Part shown: positions 32,137 through 40,348 of the stretch, in pieces | Numbering within the stretch: the first letter of the stretch is position 1 | Layout: each line of letters opens with the position of its first letter | Source: an uncultured Acidobacteriia bacterium | Lineage (GTDB): Bacteria > Acidobacteriota > Terriglobia > Bryobacterales > Bryobacteraceae | Direction: 5' to 3' | Assembly: GCA_903882645.1 (NCBI GenBank) | Contig: CAIRXZ010000006.1 | Span: 1-40,348, forward strand | Length of the DNA stretch: 40,348 nt | The notes under the pieces: model-generated | Databases searched by the model: none | Seen by the model: only the letters and a program-made list of their open reading frames with translations | Told to the model about the DNA's origin: nothing | Program-made: the position numbers and the translations under genes

Positions 32137-34129
32137 ACGAACTAGTGACCCTCAACACCTGCGTGCGGGCATACTGCATCCTGATTTTACTTGGGACGAG
32201 GCAGATCAGCGTGCCGCCGATAAGAACCAGGCCGCCCACCCAGACCCAGCTTACCAACGGGTTGACAAAAGCCTGGATGACGGCGCGCTGGTTGTCGTCC
32301 GACATGCCGCCGAAGTTCAGGTAAAGGTCCTCGTCGAGACGCTGGCGGATGCCCACCTCCGAGGTGCTCTGGCGGCTGGCCTTATAGAGCCGCTTCTCGG
32401 GCCGAAGAAGCCCGAGTTCCGAGCCGTTCTTGAACACGTCCAGGGTGGCGCGATCCCACAAGTAGTTTTCTTCTTCTCCGTGCTCCAGTTTGACCATTCG
32501 CAGGTCGTAGCGGCCGATCTTCAGCGAATCGCCGTTGTCCAGTTCCTTGACTTCACTCAGCTTGAAGGCCTGCCCCGTGAAGCCGATGAACATCAGCACG
32601 ATCCCCACGTGGACCAGATAGCCGCCGTAGCGCCGCGTATTGCGGTGCGTCAACTCGACCGCCGCGCGAGCGAGGTTCATGCCGTTCCTGGCGGCGATGG
32701 ACCTGGACCCCTTGTAGAACTCGACCAGCACGGTGAGAGCCACGAAGAGGCAGAAGCCGAACGAGATCAGCGCGTAGAAATGGCGGACGCCGGCGGCGAT
32801 CAGCGCGCCAACCAGGACCACGGCCGCGATGCCGGGCCACTGGAAATTGCGGCGCAGGCTGTCGACCGAAGTTCTGCGCCAGGAAAAAAGCGGACCAACG
32901 CCCGTGAGAAACAGCAGGAACAGTCCGATGGGAACCATCAGCCGGTTGTACCAGTCCGCGTCGAGCGAGATCTGGTCTCCCGAGACGGCGGCCGAAATCA
33001 CCGGAAACAGCGTGCCCCACAACACCGCGAAGCAGCTTGCCAGCAGGATCAGGTTGTTGAACAGGAAGCTGGATTCGCGCGAGACCACGCTTTCCAGTTG
33101 CGATTCGCTCTTGAGGTAGTCCAGGCGCTCCAGAATGAGGTACACGGTGGCGGCTATGCCCAGCGCCAGGAAGCCGACGAAGTACTTGCCGATCTCGGAG
33201 CGGGCGAACGCGTGTACCGACTGCACCACGCCCGAGCGCGTCAGGAAGGTGCCCAGGATGCACAGGAAGAAGGTGGCGGAAACCAGCACGATGTTCCAGA
33301 CCTTCATCATGCCCTTCTTTTCCTGCATCATGACCGAGTGCAGAAACGCCGTGCCGCTGATCCAGGGGAGCAGGGAAGCGTTCTCCACGGGGTCCCAACC
33401 CCAGTAGCCGCCCCATCCGAGAACGTGATAGGCCCAAGCCATGCCGAGCATGATGCCGGCGCTCTGGAAGAGCCAGGCGACCAGCGTCCAACGGCGGGTG
33501 GTATGGATCCAGCCATCGCCCGGTTGCCGCGTGATCAGCGAACCGACGGCGAAGGCGAAGGGAACCGAGAATCCGACGTAGCCCAGGTACAGCATGGGCG
33601 GATGGATCGCCATGGCGGGGTACTGCAGCAGCGGGCTGAGGCCGTTGCCGTCCGGCAGCGCCGTGATGCGCCCGTCCAGGGCAAACACCTTGAACGCGTT
33701 GGCGACGAAATTATTCAGGAGCAGGAAGAAGACCTGCACCGTCATCAGCACGCCCGTGACGTAGGGCATGAAATCGCGGCGCCTGCGGCGGTTGGTGAAT
33801 GCCGCCACCATGGAATACGTCGCCAGCAGCCAGCTCCACAGGAGCAGGGACCCTTCCTGTCCGCCCCACCAGGCGGCGAACTTATAGAGCATCGGCATGG
33901 AGCGATTGCTGTGCTCCCATACGTAGGCGAAGCGGAAATCGCCGGCCATCAGCGCGTGAACCAGGACGCCCGAAGCCACGGTTATGAGCGCCCAGACCGC
34001 GTAGACTCCGCGCCGACCGCTCACCACCAGGAAAGGTTTGCGCTTGATGCGGCCGGCGACCGAGGCCAGCGCGGCGTAAATCGCCACGCAGAAGGCCAGC
34101 AGGAGGGCCAGCGAACCCAGGTTTTCCAT
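32117..34129 (-). CDS. ccmF: Cytochrome c haem lyase CcmF
   Basis: A 670-residue membrane protein with about fifteen helices that, with CcmH, ligates haem from CcmE to apocytochrome c. The WWD motif WGGYWGWDPVENASLLPW is at residues 239-256, flanked by histidines (His176 in MAIHPPML, His235 in YHVLGW, His263 in FLHSVM). HVGIVLMFIGFTGQAF near residue 510 carries another conserved His. The C-terminal beta domain (about 520-630) precedes a last helix. It follows ccmE by 12 bases. Confidence 0.95.
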   Translation of the reverse strand: MENLGSLALLLAFCVAIYAALASVAGRIKRKPFLVVSGRRGVYAVWALITVASGVLVHALMAGDFRFAYVWEHSNRSMPMLYKFAAWWGGQEGSLLLWSWLLATYSMVAAFTNRRRRRDFMPYVTGVLMTVQVFFLLLNNFVANAFKVFALDGRITALPDGNGLSPLLQYPAMAIHPPMLYLGYVGFSVPFAFAVGSLITRQPGDGWIHTTRRWTLVAWLFQSAGIMLGMAWAYHVLGWGGYWGWDPVENASLLPWISGTAFLHSVMMQEKKGMMKVWNIVLVSATFFLCILGTFLTRSGVVQSVHAFARSEIGKYFVGFLALGIAATVYLILERLDYLKSESQLESVVSRESSFLFNNLILLASCFAVLWGTLFPVISAAVSGDQISLDADWYNRLMVPIGLFLLFLTGVGPLFSWRRTSVDSLRRNFQWPGIAAVVLVGALIAAGVRHFYALISFGFCLFVALTVLVEFYKGSRSIAARNGMNLARAAVELTHRNTRRYGGYLVHVGIVLMFIGFTGQAFKLSEVKELDNGDSLKIGRYDLRMVKLEHGEEENYLWDRATLDVFKNGSELGLLRPEKRLYKASRQSTSEVGIRQRLDEDLYLNFGGMSDDNQRAVIQAFVNPLVSWVWVGGLVLIGGTLICLVPSKIRMQYARTQVLRVTSSYATVQK

Positions 34130-34141
34130 AGATTCCCCGTA

Positions 34142-34585
34142 CTAAATGCTGCGCTTGCCGGTGTTGATGCTGGAAGGGGCCTGCCCGGGCATTTGGCCCG
34201 GTTTGGCTTCATATTTGGACGCGCACTTGGCTTGGATTTTGCCGGCCTGGAAGACGCCGTCCTTGTCGAGCCTGCCATCGGCAAGCGCCTGGGCGCCGTC
34301 GCGGAACGTGTCCGGAAGGGGATCGGAGCCGGTGTAGGCGACCTTCAGCCGCGTCTTGTCCTGCACGAGCACGAAATGCACCTGGCTGCCGGCGCGCTCG
34401 ATGGACCCGCTTTCGACATCGCCGCCGACGCGCAACCGCTTTCCGTAAGCCTGGTCCCCCATCCGGCCAAGCTCGGCGATGGTCTTGTAATATGTGGCGT
34501 TGGAATTCCCCCCAGCCACCGCCAAATACACCAGAGTCCCCAGAACCACCACGATAAGAGCGGCGAATTTGCCGTATTTTTTCAT
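34142..34585 (-). CDS. ccmE: Haem chaperone CcmE, CxxxY type
   Basis: A 147-residue periplasmic haem chaperone with an N-terminal anchor helix (about 7-24) and an OB-fold core (KRLRVGGDVESGSIERAGSQVHFVLVQDKTRLKVAYTGSDPLPDTFRDGAQALADGRLDKDGVFQAGKIQAKCASKY). Classical CcmE binds haem covalently through His in HxxxY; here the motif is Cys121-A-S-K-Tyr125, the CxxxY variant known from archaea and some deltaproteobacteria. AGAGGG five bases before the ATG and a TATAAT box upstream make this the first gene of the ccm operon. Confidence 0.92.
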   Translation of the reverse strand: MKKYGKFAALIVVVLGTLVYLAVAGGNSNATYYKTIAELGRMGDQAYGKRLRVGGDVESGSIERAGSQVHFVLVQDKTRLKVAYTGSDPLPDTFRDGAQALADGRLDKDGVFQAGKIQAKCASKYEAKPGQMPGQAPSSINTGKRSI

Positions 34586-34605
34586 CGCGTCCCTCTGAAA
34601 CCATC

Positions 34606-34611
34606 ATTATA
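34606..34611 (-). promoter_or_regulatory. -10 box of the ccm operon
   Basis: On the minus strand a perfect TATAAT lies 21 bases before the ccmE ATG, giving a leader of about 14 bases that contains the ribosome site. The -35 is poor (TCCACA at 17 bases), so an activator may be needed. A GGACCGGTCC palindrome lies just upstream. Confidence 0.45.
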
Positions 34612-34708
34612 TAACGGACCGGTCCCAATGTGGACTGAGACGGTCCTTTGGGGTTCCGGCGCACAGTTGCGTCCGGACCGGCCCTGCGTCAAACTGAGAG
34701 TGCCAACA

Positions 34709-35320
34709 ATGCCAGATTTCTGTACCTGCGGCGCGGCGCTCCCGCCGGACGCCCTGTTTTGCCACAAGTGCGGCAAGCCACAGCGGGAGATTGTGACGCC
34801 GGATACCCAGGCCGCCGAGGTTCCCGCGCCGGTGTTCGCGCAGGCTCCGCCGCCGGCGATGGATGAGGCGCGGCTGACGTTTCACGACCGCGCCGCGGTG
34901 CTCATCGCATTGCGCGTGGGGGTGGCCGCGACGATCCTGGTTCTGTTCCTTCCGTTTGTGAACTGGCTGGCGGCGGGGTTCTTCGCCGCCTTCTGGTACC
35001 AACGGAAGACCAGGCGCCTGCTGGACGTCTATGCGGGGGTGCACATGGGATGGATCACCGGCCTGGTGATGTTCCCCTTGGGGGCGCTGGCCTTGACGGT
35101 CACCGCGATTGTGGACCGGTGGGGATCCCTGTGGCTGGAACAGATCAAGAACACGCCCACCGCGGATCCGGCCATGCAGCGTCAGATGGTGCAGTTCTTC
35201 CAGAGCGGTCCGGGGATGGCGGTCGCGCTCCTGATGTGGCTGGGGTTCTGGTTCCTGCTGATAATCGGGCTCAGCATTGCGGGCGGCGCCCTGGGCGCCA
35301 AGGTGGCGGGCCGGCCATGA
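34709..35320 (+). CDS. Zinc-ribbon membrane protein
   Basis: A 203-residue protein. An N-terminal zinc ribbon (FCTCGAALPPDALFCHKCGK; Cys5, Cys7, Cys18, Cys21) has CxC in the first knuckle where CxxC is usual. A Pro/Ala linker leads to three hydrophobic segments at about 62-85, 108-133 and 170-197, the last Gly/Ala-rich. GAGAG lies about 8 bases before the ATG. Its stop overlaps the ATG of the following VWA gene by four bases, so the two are probably made together. Function unknown. Confidence 0.8.
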   Translation: MPDFCTCGAALPPDALFCHKCGKPQREIVTPDTQAAEVPAPVFAQAPPPAMDEARLTFHDRAAVLIALRVGVAATILVLFLPFVNWLAAGFFAAFWYQRKTRRLLDVYAGVHMGWITGLVMFPLGALALTVTAIVDRWGSLWLEQIKNTPTADPAMQRQMVQFFQSGPGMAVALLMWLGFWFLLIIGLSIAGGALGAKVAGRP

Positions 35321-38300
35321 GGCGATTCCCGGCAGCGTTGGCGGTCCTCGCTCCGGCCTTGTTTCTCCTCCCGCCTGCCCACGCGGATGTCATCCTGTTC
35401 CACGGCAAGGTGACGATGGCCGATGGCACGCCTCCGGTAAAACCCGCCGGCATCGAATACGCCTGCCCCGGCAGGCTGCGCCAAGTCGTGGCCATTACCG
35501 GCAAGACCGGCGCGTACGTCTGGAAATATCAAGGAACCGCTTTTGATTCGGCCTTGGCGGCCAACGACGTCTCAGCCGTGGCCGAGGTGGCCGCGGCATT
35601 CCTGAGCGACACGGCGGCCCTGTCGTTCGGCGGGGGGAATTCGTACGGAACCGGCTGCGTGCTCCGCGCGGCGCTTTCGGGCTTTGTATCCTCCACCGTC
35701 GATCTCTCGGATCACCAACTGACCAAGGATCCCCGACTGCCGGACTTGGTTCTCAAGCGTCCCTCGGCGAACGAGGGTCTGGAGATCGACAACGGTCCCA
35801 CCGTGCCGCGCGCGGCCCAGAAGGCCTGGGATCGCGGCCTGAAGGCGCTTCAGGCCCGCAATTGGGAACAGGCGGAAACGCAACTCCAGGCCGCGGTCGC
35901 GGCGTCGCCCAAGTTCGCGTTGGGGTGGAGCGCCCTGGCGCTGGCCTGCCGCAACCAGCGCAAGCCGAAAGAGGCGCGGGACGCCCTGGAGCGGGCGGTC
36001 GAATTGGACCCCAAGACGCTCTCGACGCGCTTCCGGCTGATGCGCGCACAGATGGACGCGAAGGATTGGCCGGCCGCCGGCGCCACCGCCGACGCTCTGA
36101 TCAAGGCGGACTCCAAGAAGCGTTACCAGCAGGCCCATCTCGATCGGGCGGTCATCCAGTTCCACCTGGATCGATTGGATCAGGCGATCGAGAACGCATC
36201 CGAGGCGGTACGCCTCGACACGACGCACGAACTTTCGCGGGCGGAGTATATCTTGGGACTGCTCCACGAAGCGAAGCGCGATTACGTTTCCGCGGCCGAA
36301 CACATGCGGAAGTATCTGGAGCTGGAACCGAAGGCGGGAGATGCGGACGCGGTGCGCGCGCGCATCGAGAACCTCGGCAAACCGGCCGCCACGGACATCG
36401 CCACGGCCTTGGACGCGTCGGACGCGCAGCTTGCGGTCGCCGGAGAGACCTGGGTTCCAGGAGGAATCAAGGCGCTGGCCGCCATGGCCGGCCTGAAGGA
36501 GACCGCTTCGTATTCCGATTTCTTTCAGGATTTCTGCCAGGCTATCGCGGCGCAAGCGTTTCCCGAAGACGGCAAGGTGATCCCGCAATATTACGCGAGC
36601 CTGCAAGCCTTCATGAGCGCCGTCGCGGAGCTGGCGGGGATGGGCGAGCACCGGGGCGACACGGCCCTGGTGACCCTGTCGCTGTCCGGCGACGAGCAGC
36701 GCAAGCGGACAGGACGGGTCCTGCAGTTGTTTGGCTGGAAGATGACCCAGGAGAATGGCGCCGACTTTGTCGAACCCGGCGACCAGCCGGTGGACGGCTT
36801 ACGGCAGCGGATTCCCTCGGCGCTCGGCATCGATGAAATCGCCATGAAACAGGCGCTCGAAGCGGGCCGCGGCTTCCAGTTCGAGGTGAAGTCCGAGAAT
36901 GCGCGATTGATCGGCGGGGCGGCTTGGGGATCGCTGCTCAAGGGCAACCCGGAGACGCCGGGCGGCCTGGCGGATGTCTTTACGCGGGACTCGCGCTTCG
37001 CCGAAGCCTACGCCGCGCTGAGTTCCATGGGCTCGGATGCGGCGGTTTCCGTGGTCGCCGGGGCCGGCTTGCAGGCTGTGGCCACCAGGTACTCGGACAT
37101 ACTGGGGCTTTACGCGGATGCATTCAGAGTGTCGGGCGGATCGGTCGTGACGCCGGGCGGCGCGCGGGCGGAGACTGCGTGGGCCAAGCTCGCGGGGGCC
37201 GATCCGCACGTCCCGCCCGCATTCTTCCGGGCGCTGCTCGACAAAGACCGGGGCGCCCTGCTCTCGTTCTACTACCTGCTATCGCGCGCGGACGCCGCCC
37301 GCCAGCGATTCTTCACCGTATCGCCCGCGCGCGCGGAACGCTTCTACGCCTGGTATCGGGATTCCGGAGACGTTCGGCTGGGCAGAATACGAAAAACGGG
37401 AGCCTGGCACGCCAGCTTCTTCCAGGATGTCCCGCTGGACGATGCCGGCCACGTGCGTTTTCCGGGCGGAAGGCGCGCGTGGACAGACTCCGCCGCGGCG
37501 GGCGACGATGTTCTCCCCGGCGTGGAATCGCTGGCGGCGCTCGTTCCCGTGGCGCGCATCGAGGAGCGGCGCAAGGCTCCGCTCGACGAGGAATCGGCCG
37601 CGCTGCTGGCCCGGCGCTATCCGGAGTGGCGGGCTTTGTTCCCGTATTTTGAGAAACTGCCGGGGTTGGGCAAGCGCGAATTCCAAGCGTTGGCGGCCTT
37701 CTCCGATGCGGCCGCCAAGTCGCCGCCGGCCTCGCGGAATCTCGTTTTAGGCCAGTGGCATTCCATTGTGGAATTGATCGTGCTGGCGTCTCAAGCCGGT
37801 TCGCTGGACGCGGCGGGAGGCGCCCAGTGGTTCCTGCGGGCGTGCGAAGGCCTTGCCGCCCGCGACTATTCCGCGAGAGCTTTGGGCACGCTGCGCGAGA
37901 TGGCGGGCGCCGCGGCAAACCTGGACGAAGCCCTGGCCTCCAATCTCCTGAAGCTGAGCGGGGAGCGGCGCGCCGCGTTCGAGCGCGTGAGAGAGTTGCA
38001 GCACGCCCCGCGCATCGATTCCCTGCCGGCCTCGCCCGACCCCGCCAAGACGCTGGCCGCACTGAGCGGCTTCGTATATGCGGTTCTGCTCGAACCCCGT
38101 TACCTGCTGGTTTTGGAAGACTCGGGGCTGGCCGAAAGGCACCAGTTCGTCCGGCAGTTGGACGCAGCCGATCTATTTCCGCCCTCGGAACTCGTCATAG
38201 GGGGCGGATCCTACTTCGCGGGCGGCTTCATGCGATTCGAAGAGGAGGCCCGGCGCCTGGCTGTCGCCGGCGAACCTGGGGAAACCGCACCGGACAACCT

Positions 38301-39180
38301 GGCCGCGGCGTCTCCGGTCGCCGGCGGCCCGCGGAATGCAGGCGGTCCGGTCGAAACGGAAGCGGCCCGCCAGCGTCCGGAGGCGTTCTTCCAGGCCAAT
38401 GCGCGCCTGGTGGAGGTTTACGCCACGGTGACCGATGGCAGGCGGTACGTCGACGAACTGGGCCGCGAGCAGTTCAGGGTGAGCGAGGGTGGAAAAGAGC
38501 TGCCCCTGACGGCTTTCGAGAATCGCGCCTCCGGCGTCTCCTGCGCGCTGCTGCTGGACACCACCGCCAGCATGCAGGCGGCGCTTCCGGCTTTGAAGAG
38601 CACGGCGCTGAAGCTGATCGGCGAGCTGCGGCCGATCGATTCGATGGCGGTCTACAGCTTCAGCGACACCGTGACTTTGTTGCAGCCCTTCACCACCGAC
38701 AAGAGCGCCGCCGGGCGCGCCGTGCTGCGCACGCAGGCGTTCGGGAAGACCGCGCTCTACGACGCTCTGGTTCGCGTGAACCGGGACTTGGCCGGCCGGG
38801 GCGGGAAGAAGGTGATCGTGGTATTCACGGACGGGGCCGACAACATGAGCGCGCTGACCGGCGAAACCGTCATCCGGCGCGCCAAGACGGCCGGCGTGCC
38901 GGTGTACACCATCGCGGAGGGCGATGCCGTGGAGGACCGGGACCTCGTGAAGCAGCTCGAAAGCGTGGGCAAGGCCACCGGCGGCGCATCGTTCACGATT
39001 CGCGCGCCATCGGAGATCCCCGCCGTGTTCGAGAGCGTGGCGCAGGACCTGATGCACGGCTACCTGCTGGCGTTCCAGCCGCCTCCGGGCGAGGACCACG
39101 GCTGGCGGACCCTCGAGGTCGTGCTGCGCTCGCCCAGAGGCCGCAAGGTGCGCGCCAGAGAAGGATACTACCCGGAATAG
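35317..39180 (+). CDS. Very large exported TPR and VWA-domain protein (acidobacterial VWFA-related)
   Basis: A 1287-residue exported protein. After a signal peptide (MRRFPAALAVLAPALFLLPPAHA) comes a short beta region, then TPR repeats (about 165-345; AQKAWDRGLKALQARNWEQAETQLQAAVAASPKFALGWSALALA begins them), a long helical part of unknown type (about 370-1010) and a C-terminal VWFA-related acidobacterial domain (about 1035-1287). That domain has the lead-in VEVYATVTDGRRYVDELGREQFRVSEGGKEL, a MIDAS DTTAS at 1081 and VVFTDGADN. A role in surface or periplasmic protein contacts is likely but unproven. It is coupled to the zinc-ribbon protein through ATGA. Confidence 0.88.
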   Translation: MRRFPAALAVLAPALFLLPPAHADVILFHGKVTMADGTPPVKPAGIEYACPGRLRQVVAITGKTGAYVWKYQGTAFDSALAANDVSAVAEVAAAFLSDTAALSFGGGNSYGTGCVLRAALSGFVSSTVDLSDHQLTKDPRLPDLVLKRPSANEGLEIDNGPTVPRAAQKAWDRGLKALQARNWEQAETQLQAAVAASPKFALGWSALALACRNQRKPKEARDALERAVELDPKTLSTRFRLMRAQMDAKDWPAAGATADALIKADSKKRYQQAHLDRAVIQFHLDRLDQAIENASEAVRLDTTHELSRAEYILGLLHEAKRDYVSAAEHMRKYLELEPKAGDADAVRARIENLGKPAATDIATALDASDAQLAVAGETWVPGGIKALAAMAGLKETASYSDFFQDFCQAIAAQAFPEDGKVIPQYYASLQAFMSAVAELAGMGEHRGDTALVTLSLSGDEQRKRTGRVLQLFGWKMTQENGADFVEPGDQPVDGLRQRIPSALGIDEIAMKQALEAGRGFQFEVKSENARLIGGAAWGSLLKGNPETPGGLADVFTRDSRFAEAYAALSSMGSDAAVSVVAGAGLQAVATRYSDILGLYADAFRVSGGSVVTPGGARAETAWAKLAGADPHVPPAFFRALLDKDRGALLSFYYLLSRADAARQRFFTVSPARAERFYAWYRDSGDVRLGRIRKTGAWHASFFQDVPLDDAGHVRFPGGRRAWTDSAAAGDDVLPGVESLAALVPVARIEERRKAPLDEESAALLARRYPEWRALFPYFEKLPGLGKREFQALAAFSDAAAKSPPASRNLVLGQWHSIVELIVLASQAGSLDAAGGAQWFLRACEGLAARDYSARALGTLREMAGAAANLDEALASNLLKLSGERRAAFERVRELQHAPRIDSLPASPDPAKTLAALSGFVYAVLLEPRYLLVLEDSGLAERHQFVRQLDAADLFPPSELVIGGGSYFAGGFMRFEEEARRLAVAGEPGETAPDNLAAASPVAGGPRNAGGPVETEAARQRPEAFFQANARLVEVYATVTDGRRYVDELGREQFRVSEGGKELPLTAFENRASGVSCALLLDTTASMQAALPALKSTALKLIGELRPIDSMAVYSFSDTVTLLQPFTTDKSAAGRAVLRTQAFGKTALYDALVRVNRDLAGRGGKKVIVVFTDGADNMSALTGETVIRRAKTAGVPVYTIAEGDAVEDRDLVKQLESVGKATGGASFTIRAPSEIPAVFESVAQDLMHGYLLAFQPPPGEDHGWRTLEVVLRSPRGRKVRAREGYYPE

Positions 39181-39196
39181 CCGCCAAACCACAGGC

Positions 39197-39219
39197 CCGT
39201 GACCGCACTGCGGTCACGG
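39197..39219. repeat. Perfect 10-bp hairpin after the VWA gene
   Basis: CCGTGACCGC and GCGGTCACGG pair around ACT, starting 16 bases after the VWA stop. No T-run follows, so it is either a weak terminator or another palindromic repeat. Two smaller hairpins (GCCTC/GAGGC and GCCGG/CCGGC) follow before 39300. Confidence 0.5.
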
Positions 39220-39358
39220 ACTTGTCGTCATCGAAATCATGTTGCGCACGTTTGCCTCTTGAGGCGAGCATGCCGGCGCTTCCGGCGGGCGTCAAGCGTC
39301 GAGCCAATTCTCACGCGCCCCGGATGGCGCCGTCTCAGTTCCCCATCGATCCGGTGGA

Positions 39359-40189
39359 TTATGGCTGCTTGCCGGCTCCTTGCGCCGGGGCTCCGGCCGT
39401 CTTGACCCCGCTCACCTTGTTGAACAGCCCGAGAAAGACCTTGTAGTCGAAACCGACGCTGAGGAAGGCTGCCCCATGCGGCGACGTTCGCGTGGGTGCG
39501 GAAGTTGCCGAAGTCATGTCGCCCACCTGGTACCCTTGCTGCAGGCTCTTTACCTGGCCGAGCTGAAATCCGCCTGCCAGGTCGATGCCAATCTTCGTCT
39601 CAAGATTCATGCCTACGAAGAAATTGATGGCGGAATCGGGCGTGGCCCCGATCAGGATCGCGGGCCTAAACACCGGCACGTGTCCGGGGAACATGTCCGC
39701 CGGGCCGGAAAGATAGTAGCTGAGGCCCACCAGGTAGTGCGTCTGAACGCCCGAATTGTTGGTCTGGACGATCTGCTTTTGCGTCGACTGGCTTCCGGAA
39801 GCGCTCGGGGCATCCTTCAGGTCGAAGCTCCGGTCCTTCAGAAAGCTTACGGCATAGCCGCCGATTAAGTTGGCATGATAGATCTTGTGAACAGTGAACC
39901 ACTTGTCGCAGATGTCCTTCCCCAGGTCCGTTGACTTACTCTGGTCGGACGGAGTCGATTGGTTACCGCCAGTTGGATTTGAAGCGCCGCCCTTTCCTCC
40001 TCCGGCTGCCGCTCCCGCTCCGGCTTTCGCCGCTGCTCCGCCCGCCGCTGCCGCGGCGCCGCCGGCGCCCGGCGCCGGCTGGTCCGGATTGATACCGCCT
40101 CCGGAAGCACCCTGGTTGTTCTGCGCGTTCCGGGTCTGGCTTGCGGCATCGGCCGCCTGGAAAGAGTAGGGAGTGAAACTCGACTTGAA
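39359..40189 (-). pseudogene. 3' part of an outer-membrane-type protein without a start codon
   Basis: An open frame of 276 codons with protein-like content: a Gly/Ala/Asn/Gln-rich linker, then DICDKWFTVHKIYHANLIGGYAVSFLKDRSF, THYLVGLSYYLSGPADMFPG, RPAILIGATPDSAINFFVGMNLETKIGIDLAGGFQLGQ and FLSVGFDYKVFLGLFNKVSG, alternating strands like an outer-membrane barrel. In frame upstream there is a TAG at 40190-40192 and no ATG, GTG or TTG in the first 150 codons, so the 5' end is missing or frameshifted. The 150 bases beyond are noticeably more AT-rich. A GTG at 39730 would give only the last 123 residues. Confidence 0.55.
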
Positions 40190-40348
40190 CTAAGCCTTAC
40201 GGCAGACGCTTCGCGTGGTATGCTTGACGCGGCAACTACAATGCGAACCCATCCCAAAGAGGCCTGCGTCGCACAATCGGCGCAGTTCGTATCACAAATC
40301 CGATTCAAAACACAATAAGCAATTTCCCTACCAAACGGCTCACTTCAC

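Noticed and set aside
31919-34700. Very long plus frame opposite ccmF/ccmH, continuous with the zinc-ribbon gene
   Set aside because: The part before 34709 is antisense to ccm genes; only the portion from the ATG at 34709 is coding.

Overview
The window is GC-rich, densely coding DNA that most resembles an Acidobacteriota genome of the Bryobacterales/Solibacter type. The grounds are a protein ending in the von Willebrand A-like domain typical of that phylum, a large Oar-type TonB-dependent receptor with a carboxypeptidase-regulatory N-terminus, menaquinone synthesis by the futalosine route (mqnC), System I cytochrome c maturation, and many dispersed palindromic repeats. No rRNA, tRNA, CRISPR array or classical insertion sequence was seen.

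Layout. 1-347: left edge with repeats and no assigned gene. 348-1866 (+): exported aldose-epimerase-like protein and a STAS anti-sigma antagonist. 1963-7912 (-): a phosphate block read as porin, pstS, pstC, pstA, pstB, phoU, with a possible PHO box upstream of the porin. 7913-8435: a long intergenic region with three hairpins, a minus-strand terminator and a candidate small RNA. 8436-15682: a degenerate M48-like protein, a DUF1015 protein, a TolC-family channel, an exported protein of unknown role, mqnC, a cupin and a small hypothetical protein. 15933-23899: a likely pectin/galacturonate locus (GH28 polygalacturonase, tagaturonate epimerase, TonB receptor, divergent LysR regulator) with a MazEF-type toxin-antitoxin pair inside it. 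24070-26987: FlK-like thioesterase, HTH regulator, pyrD, and an ECF sigma factor with a membrane partner. 27149-34585 (-): a cytochrome c maturation operon in the order ccmE, ccmF, ccmH, zinc-ribbon protein, exported carboxypeptidase-regulatory-like protein, ccmA, ccmB, ccmC, ccmD, split between ccmB and ccmC by a REP-associated transposase. 34709-39180 (+): a zinc-ribbon membrane protein coupled to a 1287-residue TPR/VWA protein. 39359-40189 (-): the 3' part of an outer-membrane-type protein with no usable start.

The most notable feature is the set of palindromic elements. (i) A 29-bp hairpin unit occurs four times; three copies flank the single-domain HUH transposase inside the ccm operon, as in a REP/RAYT 'REPtron'. 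(ii) A palindromic element of about 120 bp sits in frame inside the N-terminus of an operon gene. (iii) Two further families of double hairpins lie at gene ends and show paired base changes that keep their stems. In several cases (LysR, the 12910-13689 gene, the DUF1015 gene, the transposase) the repeat supplies the last codons and the stop codon.

Gene starts were chosen by Shine-Dalgarno spacing, signal peptides and overlaps. Functions rest on motif recognition by eye; no database search was run.
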